Under the pieces are notes generated by a model that was given only the letters and a program-made list of their open reading frames with translations, had not been told where the DNA came from and did no database searches. From NCBI RefSeq assembly GCF_002286775.1, contig NZ_NSGJ01000017.1, positions 1 to 64,000 on the forward strand: a DNA stretch of 64,000 nt, in the 5' to 3' direction. This stretch comes from Myroides sp. N17-2. Lineage in GTDB: Bacteria; Bacteroidota; Bacteroidia; Flavobacteriales; Flavobacteriaceae. A program made the translations under genes and the position numbers. Each line of letters begins with the position of its first letter. Position 1 is the first letter of the stretch. Positions 32,084 through 41,368 of the stretch are shown in pieces.

Positions 32084-33571
32084 ATGTCAATAAAATCATT
32101 TGGAGCTAAGATATTTGCTTCAATTATACATAAGAAAACACAAAAGTGGGTTACAGACCCAGTGAATACACAAAAGAGGGTATTTGAACAGTTGATAGCT
32201 GATGCTAAACATACGGCATTTGGAAAAGACCATAATTTTGCCTATATTAATAGTTATGAAGATTTCGTAAAGCAAGTGCCAGTGCGAGACTACGAAGGAC
32301 TAAAACCTTATGTAGATAGAGTAGTAGCAGGAGAGAAAGATGTGTTGTGGAAAGGGCAACCCTTATACTTCGCTAAAACTTCAGGTACTACTTCAGGTGC
32401 TAAATATATCCCGTTGACTAAAGAGTCTATGCCTTATCACATAGAGGCAGCTCGTAATGCTATCTTAGCTTATGTACATGAGACAGGTAAAGCGGACTTC
32501 GTGGATGGCAAGATGATATTCTTACAAGGGAGTCCGATACTTGATGAAAAGAATGGTATTAAGCTTGGTAGATTATCTGGTATAGTTGCACATTATGTTC
32601 CTGCATATTTACAGAAAAATAGATTACCTAGTCTTGAGACGAACTGTATTGAAGATTGGGAAACTAAAGTGGATGCAGTAGTTGAAGAAACTGTTGATCA
32701 GGATATGAGTGTGATCTCTGGTATCCCAAGTTGGGTACAAATGTACTTTGAAAAACTTAGAGAGAGAAAAGGAATGCCTGTGGGTGATATCTTCCCTAAC
32801 TTTAATTTGTTCATCTATGGCGGTGTGAATTATGAGCCTTATAGAAGTAAGTTTGAACAAATGATAGGGCGTAAGGTTCCTTCAATAGAGTTGTTCCCTG
32901 CTTCAGAAGGTTTCTTTGCATATCAAGATACGCAGACAGAAAAAGGAATGCTGTTGCTTCTTAATGCTGGAATATTCTATGAGTTTATAAAAGTAGAAGA
33001 TTTCTTTAATGAGAATGCAAAGCGATATACAATAGGTGAAGTGGAGTTAGGGGTAAACTATGTATTGATTATCTCTACGAATGCCGGGCTATGGGGATAT
33101 AACATAGGAGATACAGTACAGTTCGTAAATCTAAAGCCTTATAGGGTGGTGGTATCAGGACGTATTAAACATTTTATATCAGCGTTCGGAGAACACGTAA
33201 TTGGCAAGGAAGTTGAGTCAGCTATACAAGAAGCGATGGATGGGACTGGTGTAACTGTAAATGAGTTCACTGTAGCGCCGCAGATTAACCCTGAGGAGGG
33301 ATTACCTTATCACGAGTGGCTGATAGAGTTTGGTAATGAACCAGAAGATTTAGATGCCTTTGCGTTAAAGGTAGATAATGCACTGAGAAAACAGAATATG
33401 TATTATGATGACTTAATAGTAGGAAAGGTGTTGAGAACATTAGTCATTTCTAAAGTAAAACAAGACGGCTTTCAAGAATATATGAAAAGTATAGGAAAGC
33501 TGGGAGGGCAAAATAAGTTGCCGCGATTAAGCAATGATAGAAACATCGCTGATCGATTAAAATTATATTAG
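32084..33571 (+). CDS. GH3 auxin-responsive promoter family acyl-adenylate enzyme
   Basis: A 495-aa protein of the GH3 family (PF03321), firefly-luciferase-like adenylating enzymes that in plants join amino acids to acids such as jasmonate or auxin. Seen: YFAKTSGTTSGAKYIPLT (phosphate loop, near residue 100), YGGVNYEPYRSKFEQ, LFPASEGFFAYQD, and YRVVVSGRIKHFISAFGEHV. Bacterial GH3 proteins are common in Bacteroidetes with unknown substrates. It shares an operon with the M23 peptidase. Confidence 0.88.
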   Translation: MSIKSFGAKIFASIIHKKTQKWVTDPVNTQKRVFEQLIADAKHTAFGKDHNFAYINSYEDFVKQVPVRDYEGLKPYVDRVVAGEKDVLWKGQPLYFAKTSGTTSGAKYIPLTKESMPYHIEAARNAILAYVHETGKADFVDGKMIFLQGSPILDEKNGIKLGRLSGIVAHYVPAYLQKNRLPSLETNCIEDWETKVDAVVEETVDQDMSVISGIPSWVQMYFEKLRERKGMPVGDIFPNFNLFIYGGVNYEPYRSKFEQMIGRKVPSIELFPASEGFFAYQDTQTEKGMLLLLNAGIFYEFIKVEDFFNENAKRYTIGEVELGVNYVLIISTNAGLWGYNIGDTVQFVNLKPYRVVVSGRIKHFISAFGEHVIGKEVESAIQEAMDGTGVTVNEFTVAPQINPEEGLPYHEWLIEFGNEPEDLDAFALKVDNALRKQNMYYDDLIVGKVLRTLVISKVKQDGFQEYMKSIGKLGGQNKLPRLSNDRNIADRLKLY

Positions 33572-33605
33572 TAATAGAAATAAAAAGACGTAAAAGGAGA
33601 AGTAT

Positions 33606-35285
33606 ATGAGAGAGATAAAAAATATATCGAGAACGAGAGCACAGGTATCATCTGCTGCAGTAGAACGTATGTATATCACAATGCGCCATTTGTTTAATAG
33701 AGGATTCTATAAGCCTATGGGTGTGTCTGGAGATACATTAAGAGAAGCCTTATTAGAGTTGCGTCCAGAAATATATGGTACAATAGCAGAGGAAAAAGTA
33801 GAGTTAAACGGATTATTATATGTTATAGAACGCCTTCCGATAGGGATAGAAGAATGTCGTTATATCAACTTGACATCTGATGAAGGTTACTCTTTCTCAC
33901 ATTTTACAGCAATAGTACCACCTAAGAGAAGAAGAAACTGTTACCGAATAGATGAGGAGCAAATGAATATTGAGATTACTAGAGGTAGATCAGATATTTA
34001 TGATGTGTTGACACACTTGACTTTTATATTCATTGAATCACATAAGATTAAAGATCGTGTGCTGATAGGAGAAGACGGAAAAGTAACAAGAGATTGGAAA
34101 AAAATAGAGACAGGAGCAAATAAGAAAGAACCATTAGAATTAGAAGAGAAAGAGGTAGTAATGTCTCACTTGTCTAATGTATTAGGTCGTTCTTTTGCTG
34201 AGGTACTAGATGTATATGAGAAGTTCGCTACACCTGAGAATCCTGATCGTTTCTTAGATGTAATCTATTGGTTAGGTAAATTAGCAATAGAAGAAGATGT
34301 CTATAATGATAAACGTACGATTACGTTTAGTCCATTATTAAGAGAGCGTTTAGGACACCATATTTATGGTGAGATGTGGTCAGATAGAATCAAGGAAGTA
34401 TTAACTGAAAAAGGTTTATTAGAACGCCCTATCCACTTAATCAGTGCGAATATGCACAGTGTGATGAACTCAATCTTCGCACCAGCTGTAGTAAAGAGTG
34501 AATTAGAAGTGAGTTCTGAACTAGAAGTATATGAAGAATTAAGTAAGCCTGAAAATAAGCATCTTAGAGATTTAGTTAAAGAGCGTGCTGAAAGAGAAGG
34601 TATGGTATTCTTAAAAGATGAATCAGGTACTAATATCGATGTACAGATCTTCGATACAGCGATGATTAATCTTAAAGAGACGAATTTTAATACAGCAACT
34701 GTAGATGGAGAGTATCCTGTGATTATAGTGATGGACTACGCATTCGGTGAACAAGCTTATGAGACTATTGATGAGCTTCTAAAACCGTACAAAAAGACTA
34801 CGATGATAGATGTAGAGTCTGTGTCTATTATGGGTAAAGCAGGTATCCTAGTAGGAGATAAAGGAGATATAATGATTCCTTTTGCTCATATTAATGAAGG
34901 AACTGGAGACAACTATCCTTTTGACAACGAGTTGACTGTAGATATGTTTAAGAATGATGATATTCCTGTATTCGGAGGAACGATGGTAACAGTATTAGGG
35001 ACATCACTTCAGAATAAAGACTTACTGAAGTTCTTCCACGATTCTACTTGGGGTGTAATCGGTCTAGAAATGGAAGGAGCACATTACCAAAAAGCAATAC
35101 AGTCTGCTTCTAAGATTAGAAAAAGTATCAATCCAAATGTAAAAGTTAGATATGCATACTATGCTTCTGATAACCCATTAGAAACAGGTAGTACACTAGC
35201 TTCAGGAGGATTAGGAACAACAGGAGTAAAGCCAACATATTTAATCACAATAAAGATATTAGAGCAAATCTTTAATATTAAGTAA
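33606..35285 (+). CDS. DUF6909 family protein with nucleoside-phosphorylase-like C-terminus
   Basis: A 559-aa protein conserved in Flavobacteria (DUF6909 in my memory). The N-terminal about 300 residues are mostly helical (RTRAQVSSAAVERMYITMRH, TRGRSDIYDVLTHLTFIFIE). The C-terminal about 220 residues contain the PNP/UDP-phosphorylase-like strand PVIIVMDYAFGEQAYETIDE and VIGLEMEGAHYQKAI, the purine-binding E-M-E signature of that fold. It may be a nucleosidase or sensor; activity unknown. It starts 34 bases after GH3 and ends at a strong terminator. Confidence 0.7.
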   Translation: MREIKNISRTRAQVSSAAVERMYITMRHLFNRGFYKPMGVSGDTLREALLELRPEIYGTIAEEKVELNGLLYVIERLPIGIEECRYINLTSDEGYSFSHFTAIVPPKRRRNCYRIDEEQMNIEITRGRSDIYDVLTHLTFIFIESHKIKDRVLIGEDGKVTRDWKKIETGANKKEPLELEEKEVVMSHLSNVLGRSFAEVLDVYEKFATPENPDRFLDVIYWLGKLAIEEDVYNDKRTITFSPLLRERLGHHIYGEMWSDRIKEVLTEKGLLERPIHLISANMHSVMNSIFAPAVVKSELEVSSELEVYEELSKPENKHLRDLVKERAEREGMVFLKDESGTNIDVQIFDTAMINLKETNFNTATVDGEYPVIIVMDYAFGEQAYETIDELLKPYKKTTMIDVESVSIMGKAGILVGDKGDIMIPFAHINEGTGDNYPFDNELTVDMFKNDDIPVFGGTMVTVLGTSLQNKDLLKFFHDSTWGVIGLEMEGAHYQKAIQSASKIRKSINPNVKVRYAYYASDNPLETGSTLASGGLGTTGVKPTYLITIKILEQIFNIK

Positions 35286-35306
35286 TTAAAAGATGTAGTT
35301 TAAGAT

Positions 35307-35345
35307 AAAAAAAGCCACAGTAAGAGAGATTACTGTGGCTTTTTG
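35307..35345. terminator. Terminator after the DUF6909 gene
   Basis: A perfect 11-bp stem (agccacagtaa 35313-35323, ttactgtggct 35330-35340) with a 6-nt loop is flanked by A on the left and T on the right, so it can act in both directions. Confidence 0.9.
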
Positions 35346-35409
35346 CTTTTTTATATTTTTAATTGTGAATTTAATAGTAATTTTATAGACTTAGAATTTA
35401 TTTAAGAGA

Positions 35410-35961
35410 ATGAATATAATCAGTACAAACATAGAAGACTGTCTAGTGATAGAACCAAAGGTGTTTTTCGATGAGAGAGGATACTTCTTTGAGAGTTTTA
35501 ACGAAACTGTTTTTCAGAAGGAGACAGGGTTATCTGTGCGTTTTATTCAAGATAATCAGTCTAAATCATCTAGAGGTGTTCTTAGAGGACTTCATTACCA
35601 AAGAGCAGAATATCAACAGGCAAAGTTAGTGCGTGTATTGCAAGGGGAGGTATTAGATGTAGTGGTTGATTTGCGCAAAGATTCTAGTACATATGGTCAA
35701 CACTTTACAGAGGTGTTATCAGATAGTAATTTTAAACAAGTGTATATACCTAGAGGATGTGCACACGGATTTATAGTGAGAAGTGAGTATGCTATCTTCT
35801 CTTATAAGTGTGATAATATCTACAATAAAGAATCAGAGGGCGGTATTAAATATGACGATCCTAGTTTAGGAATTGATTGGGAGTTTAATCTTGAAGAGGT
35901 TATAGTTTCTGAGAAAGATAAAGTATTGCCTTTATTTGAAAAAGCATTGTCCTTATGGTAA
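35410..35961 (+). CDS. rfbC: dTDP-4-dehydrorhamnose 3,5-epimerase
   Basis: A 183-aa RmlC-type cupin, third enzyme of dTDP-L-rhamnose synthesis. Motifs: EPKVFFDERGYFFESFN, the catalytic His in RGVLRGLHYQ, VVDLRKDSSTYG, and PRGCAHGFIV. It opens the O-antigen/capsule operon. The stop codon overlaps the start of rfbD by 7 bases. rfbA and rfbB are not in the window, so early steps must be encoded elsewhere. Confidence 0.95.
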   Translation: MNIISTNIEDCLVIEPKVFFDERGYFFESFNETVFQKETGLSVRFIQDNQSKSSRGVLRGLHYQRAEYQQAKLVRVLQGEVLDVVVDLRKDSSTYGQHFTEVLSDSNFKQVYIPRGCAHGFIVRSEYAIFSYKCDNIYNKESEGGIKYDDPSLGIDWEFNLEEVIVSEKDKVLPLFEKALSLW

Positions 35962-36734
35962 GAATTTTAGTAACAGGTGCAGGAGGACAGAGTGGGCAGT
36001 GTTTACAGTCTATTAGTCAGGAATATAAGGAGGTGGAATTTGTTTTTATGAATTCTACAGAATTAGATATTACGGATGAAGTACGAGTAAATGAGGTTTT
36101 CAGTAAAGAGCATCCTGATTATTGCCTTAATTTAGCCGCTTATACAGCCGTTGACAAGGCGGAGGATGAAGTAGATCTAGCTTATAAAGTGAATGCTGAG
36201 GCGGTATTATACTTAGTAAAATCTTGTCAAAAGTACAATGTTACTTTAGTTCATATATCTACTGATTTTGTCTTTGATGGAGAGAAAAATACTCCTTATA
36301 TGGTGTCAGATGTTCCTAATCCTATTAATGTATATGGAGCTTCTAAGCTAAAAGGAGAGGAGTATATTAAAGCGTCTTTAGAGAAGTATTATATCGTACG
36401 TACTTCTTGGGTTTATTCTGATTATGGACATAACTTTAAGAAGACTATGCTTCGATTAGCAGAGACGAGAGATGAGGTAAGTGTAGTGTGTGATCAGGTA
36501 GGATGTCCTACAGATGCAGTGGAGTTAGTAAAATATTTATTGTTCCTGATGCAAGAAAAACAAGAATATGGGGTTTACCATTATAGAGGTAATGTAGTTT
36601 GCTCATGGTATGAGTTCGCTCTGTCTATATTCAAAGAAAATAATATAAATATAAAAGTTAATCCAATAGGTACTGAGGAATACCCTAGTAGGGCTAGAAG
36701 ACCGAAGTATAGTGTGTTGGGGGTGATAAAATAA
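35955..36734 (+). CDS. rfbD: dTDP-4-dehydrorhamnose reductase, shortened C-terminus
   Basis: A 259-aa short-chain reductase completing dTDP-L-rhamnose. Seen: NAD(P) loop VTGAGGQSGQ at residues 6-15, LAAYTAVDKAE, STDFVFDG, the catalytic Y-x-x-x-K in VYGASKLKGEEY, and ARRPKYSVL near the end. Family members usually continue 20-30 residues past RPxxSVL; here it stops after GVIK. The loss lies outside the catalytic core but may affect the substrate pocket. The next gene begins 13 bases later, so this may mark a recombination boundary. Confidence 0.88.
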   Translation: MVRILVTGAGGQSGQCLQSISQEYKEVEFVFMNSTELDITDEVRVNEVFSKEHPDYCLNLAAYTAVDKAEDEVDLAYKVNAEAVLYLVKSCQKYNVTLVHISTDFVFDGEKNTPYMVSDVPNPINVYGASKLKGEEYIKASLEKYYIVRTSWVYSDYGHNFKKTMLRLAETRDEVSVVCDQVGCPTDAVELVKYLLFLMQEKQEYGVYHYRGNVVCSWYEFALSIFKENNINIKVNPIGTEEYPSRARRPKYSVLGVIK

Positions 36735-36746
36735 AACCAAGTTAGT

Positions 36747-37184
36747 ATGTTAATGACAATGCATAGAGTAGCTCATGCTATTTATAAAAGGAGGATACCT
36801 GTTATACCACGTTTAATATATGTATTACAATATCTTGTATCAAATTCAGCAGTACCACCATCAACAAAAATTGGTAAACGTACAAAGTTTGCATATAGAG
36901 GAATTGGTGTGGTAATTCATAAAGAAGCAATTATAGGAGATGATTGTATGATAGGACAAGGTATGACTATTGGAGGAAGAAGTAAACATATTGAAGTACC
37001 TATCATTGGTAATAATGTATATATGGGCGCGGGTTCAAGAGTTTTAGGACCTATCAAAATAGGTAATAATGTTATTATTGGTCCAAATGCAGTTGTTTTA
37101 AGTGATTTGCCAGATAATTGTATTGCAGTAGGTATTCCTGCTAGAATTATTAAGGAAAATGTGAATGTAAATGATTTTATATAG
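36747..37184 (+). CDS. Serine-acetyltransferase-like hexapeptide acyltransferase
   Basis: A 145-aa left-handed beta-helix acyltransferase. It lacks the large helical domain of full CysE but contains the hexapeptide core from about residue 45: RGIGVVIHKEAIIGDDCMIG (catalytic His), MTIGGRS, VPIIGNNVYMGAGSRVLG, IKIGNNVIIGPNAVV. In this cluster it most likely acetylates a sugar residue or its precursor rather than serine. The start could also be the ATG at 36756. Genes on both sides overlap or abut. Confidence 0.8.
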   Translation: MLMTMHRVAHAIYKRRIPVIPRLIYVLQYLVSNSAVPPSTKIGKRTKFAYRGIGVVIHKEAIIGDDCMIGQGMTIGGRSKHIEVPIIGNNVYMGAGSRVLGPIKIGNNVIIGPNAVVLSDLPDNCIAVGIPARIIKENVNVNDFI

Positions 37185-37187
37185 AAA

Positions 37188-38423
37188 GTGAATTTAAAAG
37201 TAATAAAGGATTTAGTTTTAAATAATCTATCCCAAGGGCTTCAGTTTGGATTTCAATGGTTGTTGAATATTGTTGTTTTAAAGACATTAGGAGTAGATTT
37301 TTTTGGAGAATATGCATTTTACTATTCTATTTCAAGTTTCTTAATGCCTATTTTGGCATTCGGTAGTTATATATACCTAATGAAGGAAAGTTTCGTAAAT
37401 AAAGATGATGCTATCAGTAATTTTGTTGTTTCTAGTCAAGTGCAGATTGTTTTCTTTTTAATTATAAGTATTTTAAGTTGCTTTCTTTTTCTTTTTTTTA
37501 GAGATATGGGAACATTTTCCTATTTAGTTTTATCTTTATTTAATGGGTATTTATTGAGTTTAAATACTTTAATATTTATTTTTCATAAAAGTGTTGGGGA
37601 CTTTAAAAACGAGCTAAAAGTTAATATTATAAAAGCATTGTTAATATTTATTTTAATAATTTTTGTTTTAATTACTAAGAATAAAATATCTAATGTTTTG
37701 TTGTTAAGTAGCTTGCTTTTAATTAATATATTATCGTTTTTTTGTAGTGTATTTATATCCAAAATACTGTCTTATAGGGATTTGAGAAGGGTTTTTAGCT
37801 TCAGTTATATTGAAATAAAGAAAAGAGTTTTTATACAAAGATATTTTGGAATACAAGATATTTTTACAGCTTCTTTTGTTCAAGGAGGTATGTTAATACT
37901 ACCCTTGTTTGTAATGGATGAGATTTATGGTATGTATAGAGGATTATTGTTAATTGTAGCACCGTTTGCATTATTGAACCTTGCTTTTGCACAAGTCTTG
38001 TTAAATCAAATTAAGAATGCTACTTCTTATGAAAAAGGTAGAATATTTCACTCTTTGCAAAAAATAGCGATTCCAATTTTGTTAGTGATCTTAGGTGTGA
38101 TGTATGTATTTCGAGAATTTATTTTAGATAAAATAGCAAAGTTAGAATTGACAGAAACAATAAATCAAGCTTATATAGGAGTTCTATTTGTTATCTTATT
38201 TAGTTTTGTTTATTCAGGTTATGAAATGCTACTGGTGGCTTTAAATAAACAGAAGATGCGTTTTATAATTATGGTAGTTGGAGCCTTAGTGAATTTGATT
38301 ACTATTTTTACATTATTACCTAAATATGGTATTATAGGAGCTATAGGGACTAATGTTATATCAGCGTTTATTGTATTTATTTTAATTTTTTCAATAGGAG
38401 AAAAAGAGTTAAAAAAAGTTTAA
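37188..38423 (+). CDS. Polysaccharide flippase (Wzx-like)
   Basis: A 411-aa integral membrane protein with about 12 hydrophobic segments and the N-terminal pattern of MATE/oligosaccharide flippases (LNNLSQGLQFGFQWLLNIVV, LGVDFFGEYAFYYSISSF). It starts at a GTG, 3 bases after the acetyltransferase stop. It would flip undecaprenyl-linked repeat units across the inner membrane. Sequence is highly AT-rich with many Ile/Phe/Leu, as usual for variable wzx genes. Confidence 0.82.
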   Translation: MNLKVIKDLVLNNLSQGLQFGFQWLLNIVVLKTLGVDFFGEYAFYYSISSFLMPILAFGSYIYLMKESFVNKDDAISNFVVSSQVQIVFFLIISILSCFLFLFFRDMGTFSYLVLSLFNGYLLSLNTLIFIFHKSVGDFKNELKVNIIKALLIFILIIFVLITKNKISNVLLLSSLLLINILSFFCSVFISKILSYRDLRRVFSFSYIEIKKRVFIQRYFGIQDIFTASFVQGGMLILPLFVMDEIYGMYRGLLLIVAPFALLNLAFAQVLLNQIKNATSYEKGRIFHSLQKIAIPILLVILGVMYVFREFILDKIAKLELTETINQAYIGVLFVILFSFVYSGYEMLLVALNKQKMRFIIMVVGALVNLITIFTLLPKYGIIGAIGTNVISAFIVFILIFSIGEKELKKV

Positions 38424-38426
38424 GTT

Positions 38427-40247
38427 ATGTGTGGGATTTTAGGAAGTATCAATCTAGCATTTGGAGAGGATACATTAGAAACAATATATCATAGAGGTCC
38501 AGATAGTGGTGCTATAAAAAGCTTTACTATAGGAGATAATACTATTTATTTAGGACATCGACGATTAGCTATAGTTGAGCTAACAGAAGCAGGATATCAA
38601 CCAATGAGTACAAAACAACAAGATTTTGTTATTGTATTTAATGGTGAGATCTATAATCATTTAGAATTAAGAGATAAGCTTAAAGAAATTGAGTTCAAGG
38701 GAAATTCTGATACGGAAACTATATTATATTACTTAGCTAAATTTGGTATTAAAGGTGTAAAAGACTTTAATGGAATCTTTAGTTTTTGTCTATTGGATCG
38801 AATTAATCAGAAGATATATTTGGTCAGAGATCATTTTGGAGTTAAGCCATTATATTATTTTTTGAACGAAGCTAAAGAGTTGATGTTTTCATCTGAGATT
38901 AGACCTTTACGTCATTATAAAAGAAAGCTGACTATTGATAAAGAGAATATAGCAGAACTACTAAAACTGAGATATAATCCTGCACCTGATACTGTATATG
39001 AAGGAATATTAAAAGTCCGCCCAGGACATATTTTAGAGTATAATCTAAAAGATAATACTTCTTCTATCTGTAACTATATTGATCCTATACAGATTACCAA
39101 AGATTATAGTTTCAGTCAAGCAGTTGATAAATATGGACAGTTGTTTGAAGCAGCAGTGCAACGTCAATTAATGTCTGATGTAGAAATAGGAACGTTATTA
39201 AGTGGAGGTATAGATTCTGCTTTAGTAACATACTTTGCTCAAAAACATTCAAAAAACAAGATAAAGACTTATACAGTAGGTTTTGAAGAGAATGAGTTTG
39301 CTAATGAAATAGAGGATGCACAGAAGTCCGCCGATTTTCTAAATACAGATCACCATAATATAATAATTTCGTCTAATAACTTTAAGAAAGTCTTCGAGGA
39401 AACTTGTCGTATTGTAGAAGAACCTTTAGGAACTACTTCAATATTGCCAATGTATTATCTAAACGAAGCTATAAGCAAAGATTTGAAAGTTGTGTTGACA
39501 GGGCAAGGGGCAGATGAGCCTTTAGGTGGATATACTCGCTATAAAGGTGAGATCTTAGCACATAAGTATCCTTCTTTTATGTTTCAATTAGCAGGACCAA
39601 TTGCTAATTATACCAAGAAGGAGAAATGGATAAGAGCAGCCCAGTCATTATCTATTAAAGATGATATTAAACGATGGGAGAATATTTACTCTTTGTTTAC
39701 AGATAAAGAGATAGCAAGTTTGATAGGAATAAAGGATAGTAAAAGTTATGATAAAATAGCGTATTACTATAATCTATTAAATTGTAAAGAGAAAAGAGGA
39801 GTTGAGGGAATGATGGCAGTGGATCTTAGAATGAATCTCGCGGATGATTTATTAATGTATACAGATAAGGTTTCTATGAATTTTACAATAGAAACAAGGG
39901 TACCTATGTTAGATACAGAATTAATACGTTTTTTAGAGTCGTTACCTTATGATTACAAGATTGCCGATGGAGAAACAAAGAAAATACATAAAGCTTTTGC
40001 AAGAGAAGTATTGCCTGAAGAGATAATAAATCGACCTAAAAAAGGATTTATGTCTCCTACTGAAAAATGGTTTAGGGAAGAATTAGGAGAATATTACATT
40101 CAGATGATTAAAGAAAGCAATAGTACTTATTTTGAAGTTTTTAGTAAGAATGCAGTGTTAGATATATTTGAACAACATAAGAAGGGATTTAATAGAGAGA
40201 AGCAGATATTTACTTTACTATCAATGTATTATTTATTTACGGAATAA
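38427..40247 (+). CDS. asnB: Asparagine synthase-like glutamine amidotransferase
   Basis: A 606-aa AsnB-type enzyme: N-terminal class II glutamine amidotransferase with nucleophile Cys2 (MCGILGSINLAFG), HRGPDSGA and VIVFNGEIYNH, then a synthase domain with PPi loop LLSGGIDSALVTYF near residue 258. All key residues look present. Inside a polysaccharide cluster these enzymes often amidate sugar carboxylates rather than aspartate; which applies cannot be told. It starts 3 bases after the flippase and ends at the next start codon. Confidence 0.9.
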   Translation: MCGILGSINLAFGEDTLETIYHRGPDSGAIKSFTIGDNTIYLGHRRLAIVELTEAGYQPMSTKQQDFVIVFNGEIYNHLELRDKLKEIEFKGNSDTETILYYLAKFGIKGVKDFNGIFSFCLLDRINQKIYLVRDHFGVKPLYYFLNEAKELMFSSEIRPLRHYKRKLTIDKENIAELLKLRYNPAPDTVYEGILKVRPGHILEYNLKDNTSSICNYIDPIQITKDYSFSQAVDKYGQLFEAAVQRQLMSDVEIGTLLSGGIDSALVTYFAQKHSKNKIKTYTVGFEENEFANEIEDAQKSADFLNTDHHNIIISSNNFKKVFEETCRIVEEPLGTTSILPMYYLNEAISKDLKVVLTGQGADEPLGGYTRYKGEILAHKYPSFMFQLAGPIANYTKKEKWIRAAQSLSIKDDIKRWENIYSLFTDKEIASLIGIKDSKSYDKIAYYYNLLNCKEKRGVEGMMAVDLRMNLADDLLMYTDKVSMNFTIETRVPMLDTELIRFLESLPYDYKIADGETKKIHKAFAREVLPEEIINRPKKGFMSPTEKWFREELGEYYIQMIKESNSTYFEVFSKNAVLDIFEQHKKGFNREKQIFTLLSMYYLFTE

Positions 40248-41368
40248 TGAAATTAGCAATTATAACGTCAAGGTATCCAAAAGAGAATCAACCATATAAT
40301 CATATGTTTGTTCATGTAAGAGCATTGTATTTCCGTTCGCAAGGAATTGACGTCACGATTTTTGTACCTGCAAAGGAGAAGAGTGTATATAACTATCAAG
40401 GGATTGATGTAGTAGAGGATGTGTCAAGTAATATAATTTCTGTATTAGGGAAGTACGATTTGTTATACCTGCATTTACTAAATCAATATCCATTAAAGAA
40501 CGGTGGTTTTAGTATATATAACGCTATTTTAAAGAATAAATATCCTGTTGCTATCTATATACATGGAACAGATGTGTTAGTGTATCCAGAGTATTTAGAT
40601 GACTTTAAATGGACAGTAAAGGGGATAGTCAAGTATTTATATATAAATACTTGGAATCACTTTATGATGAATCGCTTTTTGAAGCAAATAAGTTCATCAC
40701 ATAAGTATTTGATAATGACTCCTTCTAAGTGGATGAAAAATCATACAGAAAAGATATTTAAGAGGACATTCGATAAATTCTATTTTGTTCCAAATGGTAT
40801 CGATACAGAGCTTTTTGATGTTCCATTTAACTTTGATAATAGGTATAAGATTGTAACTGTTAGACCTCTTTCAGATCCGAAATATGGTGTAGATATGTCT
40901 ATTGAGTTAATGCGGTTTTTACCAAAGCAATTCACTTTAGATATTTATGGTAAAGGAGAATTAAAAGCGCAGTATAATGATTTGATTAAAAAATATAAAT
41001 TAGAAAACAGAGTTAGAATTATTGACGATTTTATTGAGCGCAATGATTTGCCTAGTCTTTTTTCTAATTATGGAATCTTTAGTGCATTTACTCTGTTTGA
41101 TTCACAAGGTGTTATTATGTGTGAAGCTATGGCTAGTCGTCTTTTAACAATTAGTAACGATAATTCTGCAATTAGTGAGTTTATTAAAGATGATATTGGA
41201 GGATTAGTCGAAAGCGATTATATACTTTTAGCTCAACGAATCATTAGTTTAACAAAGGATGAAACAGCGATGAGTGAAGTAGTAGCATGCGGTAGAGGGC
41301 TGATGGAAGATATTAATTGGATGAAACAAGGAGAAAAAGAACTTCTGTTGTTAAAAGATATTATATGA
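40247..41368 (+). CDS. Glycosyltransferase family 4-type
   Basis: A 373-aa GT-B glycosyltransferase. N-terminal domain: TSRYPKENQPYNHMFVHVRA, then DVTIFVPAKEK. C-terminal domain: FVPNGIDTELFD, RPLSDPKYGVDMSIELM (donor binding), and SAFTLFDSQGVIMCEAMASR, with the E-A-M donor signature. The sugar is unknown. The start codon shares its A with the asnB TAA; the end overlaps the next gene (ATGA). Confidence 0.9.
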   Translation: MKLAIITSRYPKENQPYNHMFVHVRALYFRSQGIDVTIFVPAKEKSVYNYQGIDVVEDVSSNIISVLGKYDLLYLHLLNQYPLKNGGFSIYNAILKNKYPVAIYIHGTDVLVYPEYLDDFKWTVKGIVKYLYINTWNHFMMNRFLKQISSSHKYLIMTPSKWMKNHTEKIFKRTFDKFYFVPNGIDTELFDVPFNFDNRYKIVTVRPLSDPKYGVDMSIELMRFLPKQFTLDIYGKGELKAQYNDLIKKYKLENRVRIIDDFIERNDLPSLFSNYGIFSAFTLFDSQGVIMCEAMASRLLTISNDNSAISEFIKDDIGGLVESDYILLAQRIISLTKDETAMSEVVACGRGLMEDINWMKQGEKELLLLKDII

